37,626 nucleotides of DNA from Gemmatimonadota bacterium (lineage in GTDB: Bacteria > Gemmatimonadota > Gemmatimonadetes > Longimicrobiales > Gaopeijiaceae), in assembly GCA_003562075.1 (NCBI GenBank), contig PWWP01000139.1:1-37626 (forward strand), given 5' to 3'. Positions 15,851 to 23,206 of the stretch are shown one piece after another. The translations under genes and the position numbers were made by a program. The notes beneath the pieces are model-generated. The model was not told the origin of the DNA and made no database searches. It worked only from the letters and a program-made list of their open reading frames with translations. Each line of letters starts with the position of its first letter. Position 1 is the stretch's first letter.

Positions 15851-16788
15851 ACCAACCCGGTGGCCCGATCCGGTTCACTCTCACCCCTGGCTTCTCCATG
15901 GCCCGGACCCGGCGGAGCCTGGAGGCGACGCTGGCGGGGTACCGGAAGGACGGTCGTTCTGTGGCCCTGGTGCCAACCATGGGCTACCTCCACGAAGGAC
16001 ACCTTTCATTGGTGGACACGGCTCGGCGCCATGCTGACGCGGTGGTCCTCTCCATCTTCGTGAATCCCCTCCAATTTGCACCGGGAGAGGATCTGGAGCG
16101 TTATCCCCGGGACCTGGAGCGGGACGCCGAACTGGCCATGGACCGAGGTGCGAACCTGGTCTTCGCTCCCTCCGAAGGGGAGATGTTCCCCACCGGTCGA
16201 CCCCGGATCCAGGTAGATCCCGGCGAGCTGGCGAAGCGCCTCTGCGGACAGGCCCGGCCGCACCACTTCCAGGGGGTGGCGACCATCGTGGCCAAGCTCT
16301 TCGGTCTTGTCCGCCCCGATGTGGCGGTCTTCGGAAGGAAGGATTACCAGCAGGCGCTCCTGATTCGAACCATGGTGGCAGACCTGGACCTGGGCGTGGC
16401 CGTTCAGGTAGCTCCCATCATGCGAGAGCCCGACGGATTGGCCATGAGCAGCCGCAATGCGTACCTGGGTGAGGGGGAGCGGGAGGCAGCGGCGGAGATC
16501 TTCCAGGCCCTCTCTTCTGCCGACCGGGTATTTCGCCACGGAGAACGGAACGCTGAGAGCCTTCGGAGCCGTGTACACCGGCATCTGGACGAGACGCCTC
16601 TTCTCGATCCAGAATATGTGGAGTTGGTGGACCCCCAATCCCTGGCCCCCTTGCAGGAGGCTCGGGAAGGGGCGGTGCTGGCCGTGGCGGTCCAGTGCGG
16701 GCGGGCACGGCTCATCGACAACGTGGTGCTGGGTTCCCCTGTGTCCGATCCCAGGCTGGGGGAGACCGATGTCGAGCCGGCGGGGTGA
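15847..16788 (+). CDS. panC: Pantoate--beta-alanine ligase
   Basis: PanC joins pantoate and beta-alanine with ATP to give pantothenate. The 313-residue product belongs to the nucleotidyltransferase-like synthetases: PTMGYLHEGHLSLVD holds the HIGH-type motif (about 43-57), followed by VLSIFVNPLQFAPGEDLERY, VAVFGRKDYQQALLIR (about 158-173) and MREPDGLAMSSRNAYL, the KMSKS-like region. It is about 30 residues longer than E. coli PanC, with an N-terminal lead and a polar C-terminal tail (SDPRLGETDVEPAG). The start is GTG at 15847, overlapping panB. panD, the source of beta-alanine, is not in the window. The YqeK-like gene starts 4 bases after the stop. Confidence 0.95.
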   Translation: MNQPGGPIRFTLTPGFSMARTRRSLEATLAGYRKDGRSVALVPTMGYLHEGHLSLVDTARRHADAVVLSIFVNPLQFAPGEDLERYPRDLERDAELAMDRGANLVFAPSEGEMFPTGRPRIQVDPGELAKRLCGQARPHHFQGVATIVAKLFGLVRPDVAVFGRKDYQQALLIRTMVADLDLGVAVQVAPIMREPDGLAMSSRNAYLGEGEREAAAEIFQALSSADRVFRHGERNAESLRSRVHRHLDETPLLDPEYVELVDPQSLAPLQEAREGAVLAVAVQCGRARLIDNVVLGSPVSDPRLGETDVEPAG

Positions 16789-16792
16789 GGCC

Positions 16793-17425
16793 ATGACGGG
16801 GGTCCGCGTCCATCCGCTGGTTGTCGACGCTGCCTCGGGAAAACTCCCGAGCTGGGAACAGGCATCCCCTCCACGCAGAGCCCATATGAAACGGGTTGCC
16901 AGCCTCATGGAGGGGTGGGCCCGGGGTCTGGGTCTGCCAGAGTCGGAGGTGCTCCGCTGGCGGGCCGCGGCTTATCTCCACGACGTCCTCAGGGATGCGG
17001 ACTGGGACGATCTTCGGAAGCAGGCACCTCCTGCGGTTCGGGATCTGCCCGGTCCCCTGCTCCATGGCCCGGTTGCATCCCAGCGGCTTTGGGAGGAGGG
17101 AGTGGAGGATCAAGAGTTTCTGACGGCCGTAGCCTACCATACCGTGGGGTACCCGGAGCTGGAAGCCATGGGCCAGGCCCTCTTCGTTGCCGACTTTGTG
17201 GAACCAGGCCGAAGAGAAGATCGGGAGTGGCGTCGACAACTCCGGGAGTCCATGCCAGAGGAGTGGGATCGGGTCACCCGGATCGTGACGGCGACCCGGA
17301 TCCACCGGATCCTTCAGCGGGAGTGGCCGTTACGAAGAGAGACGGTAGGATTCTGGAACCGATTGGTTGGGCAGAAAGCCCCGGATGACCAGGGCGGCGA
17401 CCCTGGCCCGGAGGATGGGCGTTGA
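16793..17425 (+). CDS. yqeK: YqeK-like HD hydrolase, probable Ap4A phosphatase
   Basis: YqeK-family HD proteins hydrolyse diadenosine tetraphosphate symmetrically to ADP. The 210-residue product keeps the metal and substrate motifs in the right order: His31 in RRAHMKRV, His63-Asp64 in AAYLHDVLRDAD, His91 in LLHGPVAS, His116 in AVAYHTVGYPE and Asp134 in FVADFVEPGRRED. The C-terminal 20 residues are polar and probably disordered. The start ATG at 16793 follows the panC stop by 4 bases with GAGG close by. In many bacteria yqeK is followed by a LytR-type gene and rsfS; here a LytR_C protein follows (TGATG junction) but rsfS is replaced by lepB. Substrate is assigned from family only. Confidence 0.85.
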   Translation: MTGVRVHPLVVDAASGKLPSWEQASPPRRAHMKRVASLMEGWARGLGLPESEVLRWRAAAYLHDVLRDADWDDLRKQAPPAVRDLPGPLLHGPVASQRLWEEGVEDQEFLTAVAYHTVGYPELEAMGQALFVADFVEPGRREDREWRRQLRESMPEEWDRVTRIVTATRIHRILQREWPLRRETVGFWNRLVGQKAPDDQGGDPGPEDGR

Positions 17426-17991
17426 TGGCAGCCAAGCGACGCAGGCGGAGGAAGGGGAAAGGGGGCGGTCCATCGGGATGGATCGTGGCCCTGGCCGGGG
17501 GCATCCTCATCGGAGGCCTGGTCCTGGGAGCCCACTTCTTTGACGAATCCCTGGAGGACGGACCGGCTTCCACGCTCATTCAGGACGATCAGGTGGTGGA
17601 GCCGCCATCTGCCTGGAACCGGGTGAGGGTCGAGGTCCTGAACGGTGCCGGGACCCCGGGGCTCGCTGCCCAGGCTCGGGACTACCTTCGGGAGGAGGGG
17701 TTCGACGTGGTGTACTATGGAAACGCCCCTTCCTTCGACCAGGAGGTGACCCGGGTCATGGCCCGCACTGACTCAGGACCGGCGGCCCGGGCAGTGGCAG
17801 GGCGGCTGGGTATCACGGCGATCTCTGTGGAGCCTGATTCGACCCTGTTCGTGGACGTGACCGTGGTGCTGGGGCTGGACTGGCCCGCCGACACCCTGGA
17901 CGCCGACCCCGAGGATGATCACGACGAAGCGGTGGCAGGTTCAACTCCGTGGTGGGACCTCCGCCGGATGATGCAGCGACATGACGACTGA
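17425..17991 (+). CDS. Membrane-anchored LytR_C-domain protein
   Basis: A 188-residue single-pass membrane protein. The first 17 residues are very basic (KRRRRRKGKGGG), a membrane helix follows (WIVALAGGILIGGLVLGAHF, about 18-37), and an outside domain of about 90 residues (VRVEVLNGAGTPGLAAQARD, about 66-85, then ARAVAGRLGITAISVEPDS) matches the LytR C-terminal domain found on LytR-CpsA-Psr proteins and alone. The catalytic LCP domain is absent, so this is not a glycopolymer ligase by itself; the role is unknown but probably at the cell envelope. The start ATG at 17425 overlaps the yqeK stop by one base. The C-terminus is acidic. lepB begins 29 bases downstream. Confidence 0.8.
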   Translation: MAAKRRRRRKGKGGGPSGWIVALAGGILIGGLVLGAHFFDESLEDGPASTLIQDDQVVEPPSAWNRVRVEVLNGAGTPGLAAQARDYLREEGFDVVYYGNAPSFDQEVTRVMARTDSGPAARAVAGRLGITAISVEPDSTLFVDVTVVLGLDWPADTLDADPEDDHDEAVAGSTPWWDLRRMMQRHDD

Positions 17992-18020
17992 CGACACTCG
18001 AAGCGCCGGAGGGGCGCCAC

Positions 18021-18821
18021 GTGGCTAAAGGGAGAGGGAAAGGGGGTCGGAGGGAGGGGAAGAAAGCCAGCCGATCTCGCAAGGAGCGCCGTCGTCGCCG
18101 TCCGACCCATGGACATCGGGACGATTCGGAGAAGCCGACCCAGGCCGGCGGCGCAGGAGAGTGGATCAAGTCCATCATCATCACCCTGGTGCTCCTGGTC
18201 GTCCTCCGGACGCTGTTCGTCCAGACATTCGTCATCACCTCAGGATCCATGGAAGATACCCTCCTGGTGGGTGATTTCCTGGTGGTGGACCGGGTGGCCA
18301 TGGGAACCCGGATCCCCGGCACCACGGCTCGGACGCCTGGTTATTCCAGCCCCCGACGCTGGGATATCCTGGTCTTCGATCCAGCCCACGAAGATCGGAT
18401 GAAGTTGGTGAAGCGTCTGGTGGGGATGCCCGGGGACACGCTGGAGATGAGGGAGAAGCAACTCTTCGTGAATGGCGAGCCCCAGGATGAACCGTGGGTG
18501 CGTTGGGACGATCTGGAAGGAGATGACGAGCACCCCTGGATGAGCTGGCAGGTCGACTACCTGGTCTCCACCCAGGATCCCTCCGAATACCGTCCGACCC
18601 GGGACAACTGGGGCCCTCTTGTGGTTCCAGAGGAGAAGTATTTCATGCTGGGTGACAACCGGGACTTCTCCATGGATTCCCGATACTGGGGGCTTATCGA
18701 GCGATGGCGGCTCGAGGGGCGGACCCTCTTTTTCTACTATTCATACGACCGGCAATCGGCTACCCCTTTCCGGTTCTTTCGGGAGGCCCGGTGGGATCGG
18801 ATCGGCAAGTGGATCCGCTAG
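18021..18821 (+). CDS. lepB: Signal peptidase I
   Basis: LepB cleaves signal peptides at the outer face of the inner membrane. The 266-residue product has one membrane helix (IKSIIITLVLLVVLRTLFVQ, about 49-68), the catalytic Ser76 in ITSGSMEDTLLVGDF, the catalytic Lys131 in KLVKRLVGMPGD and the GDNRDFSMDSRYWG box at 210-223. An N-terminal cytoplasmic extension of about 45 residues is extremely basic (RSRKERRRRRP), like the tail of the preceding LytR_C protein. The start is GTG at 18021 with GGAGG about 8 bases upstream. It ends the pan-yqeK-lepB series and converges on rlmN. Confidence 0.95.
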   Translation: MAKGRGKGGRREGKKASRSRKERRRRRPTHGHRDDSEKPTQAGGAGEWIKSIIITLVLLVVLRTLFVQTFVITSGSMEDTLLVGDFLVVDRVAMGTRIPGTTARTPGYSSPRRWDILVFDPAHEDRMKLVKRLVGMPGDTLEMREKQLFVNGEPQDEPWVRWDDLEGDDEHPWMSWQVDYLVSTQDPSEYRPTRDNWGPLVVPEEKYFMLGDNRDFSMDSRYWGLIERWRLEGRTLFFYYSYDRQSATPFRFFREARWDRIGKWIR

Positions 18822-18822
18822 A

Positions 18823-18836
18823 AGGCCGTTGAAGAA
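18823..18836 (+). repeat. 14-base repeat copy 1, just after lepB
   Basis: AGGCCGTTGAAGAA begins 2 bases after the lepB stop. An identical copy lies at 30868-30881, also at a gene end and in the same orientation relative to that gene. Flanking sequences are not alike. The rest of the 109-base gap to rlmN holds only a weak GGGCGC/GCGCCC inverted repeat. A chance match of this length in 37 kb is possible. Confidence 0.4.
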
Positions 18837-18930
18837 GTCTGACCCACTGTCCTGCTGGCCCGTGGGCGCGCCTGGGGCGACGGTACGTTGCTTGCGCCCG
18901 GCGGCGCTGCTCTAAGGACGGTCCGGCTTG

Positions 18931-20076
18931 TTACTGGCTCCTGGCCCCGCCTCCGGCCCGGGCTCTGGGACGGGACCCGGACCCGTCTTCCAACTGGACC
19001 AGGGCGTTGGCCCGGAGCTGCCCACAGGCCGCATCGATGTCTCGTCCCCGGGGCTCCCGAACCGCCGCCGAGACGCCCATGGCCTCCAGCGTGGCCCGGA
19101 ACGCCTCCACCCGCTTCGGTGTCGACGGTTGCCAGTCCTGGTAGGGGATGGGGTTGAAGGGGATCAGGTTCACGAAGGCCTCCAGTTCCCTTGCCATCTC
19201 CCCCAGGGGCCGGGCCAGCTCCTCCCCGTCGTTGATTCCCCGGATCATGATATACTCAAAGGTGATCCGGCGACCGCCGGCGTCCCGGAACTTCCGAAGG
19301 GCGTTCAGGAGGTCGGAAAGGGGAAAGCGTTTCTCAAGGGGGATCAGCTCAGCACGGAGTTCCTCGTCAGGAGAGTGCAGGGAGAGGGCCAGGCCGAACT
19401 GCTCCGGGCGGGCTGCCAGCTCCAGGATTCCGGGCACCACCCCTACCGTGGACACGGTGATTCGCCGGGCACCCAGGCCGAAGCCGGAGTTGAGGATCGT
19501 CAGTGCCGGGTGGACGGCCTTTCGATTCGCCAGCGGTTCGCCCATTCCCATGAACACTACGTTGGTGATGGCACCGTAGTCGTGTTCCAACGCCCAGCGC
19601 AGGGAGCCTCTGTATTGGGCGACGATCTCGTCGGGGGTGAGCTGACGGGCGAAGCCGCCCCATCCAGTGGCGCAGAAGGTGCATCCCATCGCACATCCGG
19701 CCTGGGAGGAGAGGCAGAGGGTCAGCCGATCTCCTGAGGGAATAAGGACGGACTCGATGAGTTCGCCGTCGGCCATCCTCCACAGGTGCTTGGCCGTGCC
19801 GTCGCTGGAGCGGGAGATGGTATGGGCTTCCGGGCCGGCCAGTCGGAAGGACCGAGCCAGCGCTTCCCGCTCTTCCTGGGGGAGATTGGTCATCTCCTGG
19901 AAGTCTTCGGCCAGGTGCTCGTAGATCCATTCCCGGACCTGCTGAACCCGATAGCGGGGCTGTCCCCGCGTGGTCATGTGCTCCCCAAGGCGATGCTCCA
20001 ACTCCTCCGGAGGGAGGGCCAGGAGGTGAGGGGCGTCGGTCTTCCGCAGGGGATTCGGAGCCGTGGCAGGGGTCAT
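18931..20076 (-). CDS. rlmN: 23S rRNA (adenine2503-C2)/tRNA A37 methyltransferase
   Basis: RlmN is a radical-SAM enzyme that methylates C2 of A2503 in 23S rRNA and A37 in some tRNAs. The 381-residue product has the 4Fe-4S cysteines Cys128, Cys132 and Cys135 in SSQAGCAMGCTFCATG, the FMGMGEPLAN motif, ITVSTVGVVPGI, LALSLHSPDEELR, IMIRGINDG and the C-terminal methyl-carrying Cys351 in DIDAACGQL. A Ser/Arg/Gly-rich tail of about 25 residues follows. The start ATG at 20076 has no SD. It diverges from aspS across 198 bases and converges on lepB. Confidence 0.96.
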   Translation of the reverse strand: MTPATAPNPLRKTDAPHLLALPPEELEHRLGEHMTTRGQPRYRVQQVREWIYEHLAEDFQEMTNLPQEEREALARSFRLAGPEAHTISRSSDGTAKHLWRMADGELIESVLIPSGDRLTLCLSSQAGCAMGCTFCATGWGGFARQLTPDEIVAQYRGSLRWALEHDYGAITNVVFMGMGEPLANRKAVHPALTILNSGFGLGARRITVSTVGVVPGILELAARPEQFGLALSLHSPDEELRAELIPLEKRFPLSDLLNALRKFRDAGGRRITFEYIMIRGINDGEELARPLGEMARELEAFVNLIPFNPIPYQDWQPSTPKRVEAFRATLEAMGVSAAVREPRGRDIDAACGQLRANALVQLEDGSGSRPRARAGGGARSQ

Positions 20077-20274
20077 GACTGCTGATAAACCTCGTTCGGG
20101 ATTCGCTTGAGTGGCACCCAGGGCGCCATTAACTTAGCCCCGTTTCCCGCCTCCGTGGAGCCGGTGGGGGGGCGGGGCCTTCCCCACTTCGGGACAATCC
20201 CCTTCCTTTTTCCTACACCCAGCACGGCGTGTGGTTGACCTTATTCCCTGGCAGGACCGAACGATCGGAGCCGA
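20077..20274. other. Divergent region between rlmN and aspS
   Basis: 198 bases expected to hold both promoters. TTGACC (20235-20240) points to aspS, but no good -10 follows at 16-18 bases; AACGAT at a 19-base spacing is the nearest. I see no clear promoter for rlmN and no conserved RNA element. Confidence 0.4.
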
Positions 20275-22152
20275 ATGAGTACCAGAGACAGTGCAGTGAC
20301 AAAGCCTCCGTCCACGTCCACTCCGGTACGGAGCGTCGATGGGGACCAGAATCCAGGCGCCACCGGCATGCGGTCTCGGACCGTGGGTGGACTCCGGGCC
20401 ACAGATGCAGGTACGACGCTGACCCTGACGGGATGGGTGCATCGGCGCCGAGATCTGGGTGGGCTCCTCTTTGTAGATCTCCGGGACGGGAGTGGGCTGG
20501 TCCAGGTCTCCTTCGGTCCGGATTGGACTGAGGAAGATGACCTGAAGGAGGCCCACACCCTGGGAGCCGAAGATGTGGTCAAGGTGACGGGGGAAGTCCT
20601 GGTTCGCCCCCAGGATTCCCGGAATCCCGAACTGGCCACCGGAGATGTGGAGGTCCAGGTCCACCGACTGGAGATCCTGAATGAGGCCGAAACGCCGGTG
20701 ATCCCCGTCTATCGGGGGCCGGAGGAGGAGCTCCCGGCAGAGGAGCAGCGGCTCCGTCACCGCCACCTGGATCTCCGCCGAAGGGAGCTGCAGGAGAACC
20801 TGGCCCTTCGCCACCAGCTCATCCTGACCACCCGGAACTACTTCGACCGGCTTGGCTTCCTTGAGGTGGAGACACCCATCCTGACCAAGCCCACACCGGA
20901 GGGCGCCCGCGATTATCTGGTGCCCAGCCGGGTGCATCCAGGGGAGTTCTACGCCCTCCCCCAGAGCCCACAGATCTACAAGCAGATCCTCATGACCGCC
21001 GGGTTTGATCGGTACGTGCAGATCGCTCGCTGCTTCCGGGACGAGGATCTGCGGGCAGATCGCCAACCCGAATTCACCCAGATCGACATGGAGGCGGCCT
21101 TCGTGGAGGCCGAGGACATCCTCCTCTGGATCGAAGGTCTCATGCAGGAGTTGGCCAGTGTGGCCGGCCTCGCCGCTCAGACTCCTTTCCAGCGGATGTC
21201 CTGGGCTGAATCCATGGATCGCTACGGGTCGGACCGTCCGGATCTCCGTTGGGAGCTGGAGATCCAGGATTGGACCGAGCTCCTGATGAGCGCCGATTCC
21301 CGGATCCTCCAGGGGGCGGTGGAGAAGGGGGGGCGGATTCGAGGGCTCCGACTCCAGGGGGGAGCTTCTCTCTCCCGCCGGGAGGTGGAGGCCATTGAGG
21401 AGGAGGCCAAGGCGGCCGGGGCCCCAGGCCTCCTCTGGGCGAAGCGAAGTGAAGATGGCGGGAGCGGTCCCCTTTCCCGCTGGCTGGGGGAGTCTCACTG
21501 GGGCGGCTTGTCAGCACGGGACGGAGATCTCTTCCTGGTGGCGGCCGGACCGGATCGGGTCACATCGCCGGCCCTCTCGGCTGCTCGACGGGCAGCGATC
21601 CAGGCTCTCCAGCTACCCATGGTTCGTGAGCACGCCTGGCTGTGGGTCCTGGACTTTCCCCTCTTCGAGGAGGAGGATGGAGAGATGTGGGCCAATCACC
21701 ATCCCTTCGTCCTCCCCCACCCCGAGGATGTCCAGCGCCTGGACGAAGATCCCCTTTCAGTCCGGGGTATTGCCTACGATCTGGTGTACAATGGGTCGGA
21801 GTTGGGGTCGGGAAGTCTCCGGATCCATGACCCTGCGCTCCAACGGAGGGTATTGAGACTCCTGGGCTTGGAGGACGAAGAAATCGAACGAAAATTCGGT
21901 TTTCTCCTGGAGGCCTTGGCTTCCGGGGCTCCTCCCCATGGAGGGATCGCCCTGGGAATGGATCGGATCGTGAAGGATTTCCTGGGGGTGGGCAGCCTCC
22001 GGGATGTGATCGCGTTCCCGAAGACGACGGCAGCCCGGGCCCTTTTCGAGGGAGCTCCCACGGCGGTGCGGCCCGGGGAACTGGCCGATCTCCACCTGCA
22101 GGTGGGGCGTAGGAAGGATGAAGGAACGGGGGGGCGGGACGGACCCGCATGA
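20275..22152 (+). CDS. aspS: Aspartyl-tRNA synthetase
   Basis: AspRS charges tRNA-Asp. The 625-residue product is the bacterial class II type with an N-terminal OB-fold (LTLTGWVHRRRDLGGLLFVD, about 49-68), motif 1 (FLEVETPILTKPTPEGARDY), motif 2 (ARCFRDEDLRADRQPEFTQI), an inserted GAD-type domain in the middle and motif 3 (HGGIALGMDRIVKDFLG). The residue after RRRD is Leu, which in characterised enzymes goes with tRNA-Asp-specific rather than Asp/Asn-nondiscriminating AspRS; that is a hint only. The start ATG at 20275 has GGAG 5 bases upstream and gives about 30 residues before the usual N-terminus; an ATG at 20368 (MRSRTVGG) matches the family start but lacks an SD. Confidence 0.96.
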   Translation: MSTRDSAVTKPPSTSTPVRSVDGDQNPGATGMRSRTVGGLRATDAGTTLTLTGWVHRRRDLGGLLFVDLRDGSGLVQVSFGPDWTEEDDLKEAHTLGAEDVVKVTGEVLVRPQDSRNPELATGDVEVQVHRLEILNEAETPVIPVYRGPEEELPAEEQRLRHRHLDLRRRELQENLALRHQLILTTRNYFDRLGFLEVETPILTKPTPEGARDYLVPSRVHPGEFYALPQSPQIYKQILMTAGFDRYVQIARCFRDEDLRADRQPEFTQIDMEAAFVEAEDILLWIEGLMQELASVAGLAAQTPFQRMSWAESMDRYGSDRPDLRWELEIQDWTELLMSADSRILQGAVEKGGRIRGLRLQGGASLSRREVEAIEEEAKAAGAPGLLWAKRSEDGGSGPLSRWLGESHWGGLSARDGDLFLVAAGPDRVTSPALSAARRAAIQALQLPMVREHAWLWVLDFPLFEEEDGEMWANHHPFVLPHPEDVQRLDEDPLSVRGIAYDLVYNGSELGSGSLRIHDPALQRRVLRLLGLEDEEIERKFGFLLEALASGAPPHGGIALGMDRIVKDFLGVGSLRDVIAFPKTTAARALFEGAPTAVRPGELADLHLQVGRRKDEGTGGRDGPA

Positions 22153-22216
22153 CCTGCGATCGGGCTGGGATGGCCGACGGCCCGATCAAACCCGGAACGG
22201 TGAACATCGGAGGAGC

Positions 22217-23206
22217 ATGACGGAGAGCAGCAGTACGATCGTCGAACACAGACTCAGCGCTGAGGGGGCAGATCAACTCCTCCTGGCCGGAGTGAACGAC
22301 GCCAACATGCAGGAGATCGCCCGACGGTACGGGATCCGGGTGGTCCTCCGAGGGGATCACCTCATTCTCTCCGGCGAGCTGGAGCGGCTGGAGCAGGCGG
22401 TTCCCGTGATCCAACATCTGGTGGAGCTGGCCCGCCTCCGTGCGCCCTTCGACTCAGGAGACGTGGCCCGCTTCGCCGAACAGTTCGAGCGCAAGGGTGA
22501 GGGGGTGAGCATCACGGAGCGGGAGGAGCTCCGGATCGCCCTCCCCGGTACCCGGAAGGTCATCATTCCCCGCTCACCGGGCCAGGCTCGGTACCTGGAG
22601 GCCATCCGGGATCACGATATCGTCATCGGGATTGGTCCGGCAGGAACGGGAAAGACGTATCTGGCCGTAGCCGCTGCCGTCGATGCACTCTACAGAAAGC
22701 GGGTTCGCCGGATCATCCTGGCTCGGCCTGCCGTGGAGGCAGGGGAGAACCTGGGCTTTCTCCCTGGTGACCTGCAGGAGAAGGTGGATCCCTATCTTCG
22801 CCCCCTCTACGATGCGCTGGAAGACATGATGCCGTCGGACAGGGTGGCCCGAGCCCTGGAGGAACGGACCATCGAGATCGCTCCTCTGGCGTACATGCGG
22901 GGGCGAACCCTCTCGGACGCCTTCGTCATCCTGGACGAGTCCCAGAATGCCACGACGGCCCAGATGAAGATGTTTCTGACCCGTCTGGGCCCCCACTCCC
23001 AGGTGGTGATCACAGGGGACAAGACGCAGATCGACCTCCCCAGGGCCCAGGACTCGGGACTCCTGCAGGTAGAACGGATCCTGGCGGGGATCGAAGGGAT
23101 TGCCCTTCTCTACCTGGACGGGTCCGACGTGGTGCGTCACCGCCTTGTGAAGGATATCATCGAGGCGTACGCTGACGCTGACCGAGATCTGGAGGAGCCT
23201 GAGTGA
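22217..23206 (+). CDS. phoH: PhoH-like NTPase
   Basis: PhoH-family (PhoL/YbeZ) cytoplasmic ATPases are usually coded beside ybeY and are linked to rRNA maturation. The 329-residue product has a KH-like N-terminal part, then the P-loop VIGIGPAGTGKTYLAVAA (Walker A, about 137-154), LARPAVEAGENLGFLPGD, Walker B AFVILDESQNAT (about 236-247), MFLTRLGPHSQVVITGD and QIDLPRAQDSGL. The start is ATG at 22217 because GGAGGAG sits just before it. The 64-base gap after aspS has no feature I recognise. The stop overlaps the pgpH start (GTGA). Confidence 0.93.
   Translation: MTESSSTIVEHRLSAEGADQLLLAGVNDANMQEIARRYGIRVVLRGDHLILSGELERLEQAVPVIQHLVELARLRAPFDSGDVARFAEQFERKGEGVSITEREELRIALPGTRKVIIPRSPGQARYLEAIRDHDIVIGIGPAGTGKTYLAVAAAVDALYRKRVRRIILARPAVEAGENLGFLPGDLQEKVDPYLRPLYDALEDMMPSDRVARALEERTIEIAPLAYMRGRTLSDAFVILDESQNATTAQMKMFLTRLGPHSQVVITGDKTQIDLPRAQDSGLLQVERILAGIEGIALLYLDGSDVVRHRLVKDIIEAYADADRDLEEPE

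Noticed and set aside
20089-20110. GTTC-N7-GCTT near rlmN as a further LexA box
   Set aside because: The second half-site differs at two of four bases and rlmN is not an SOS gene.
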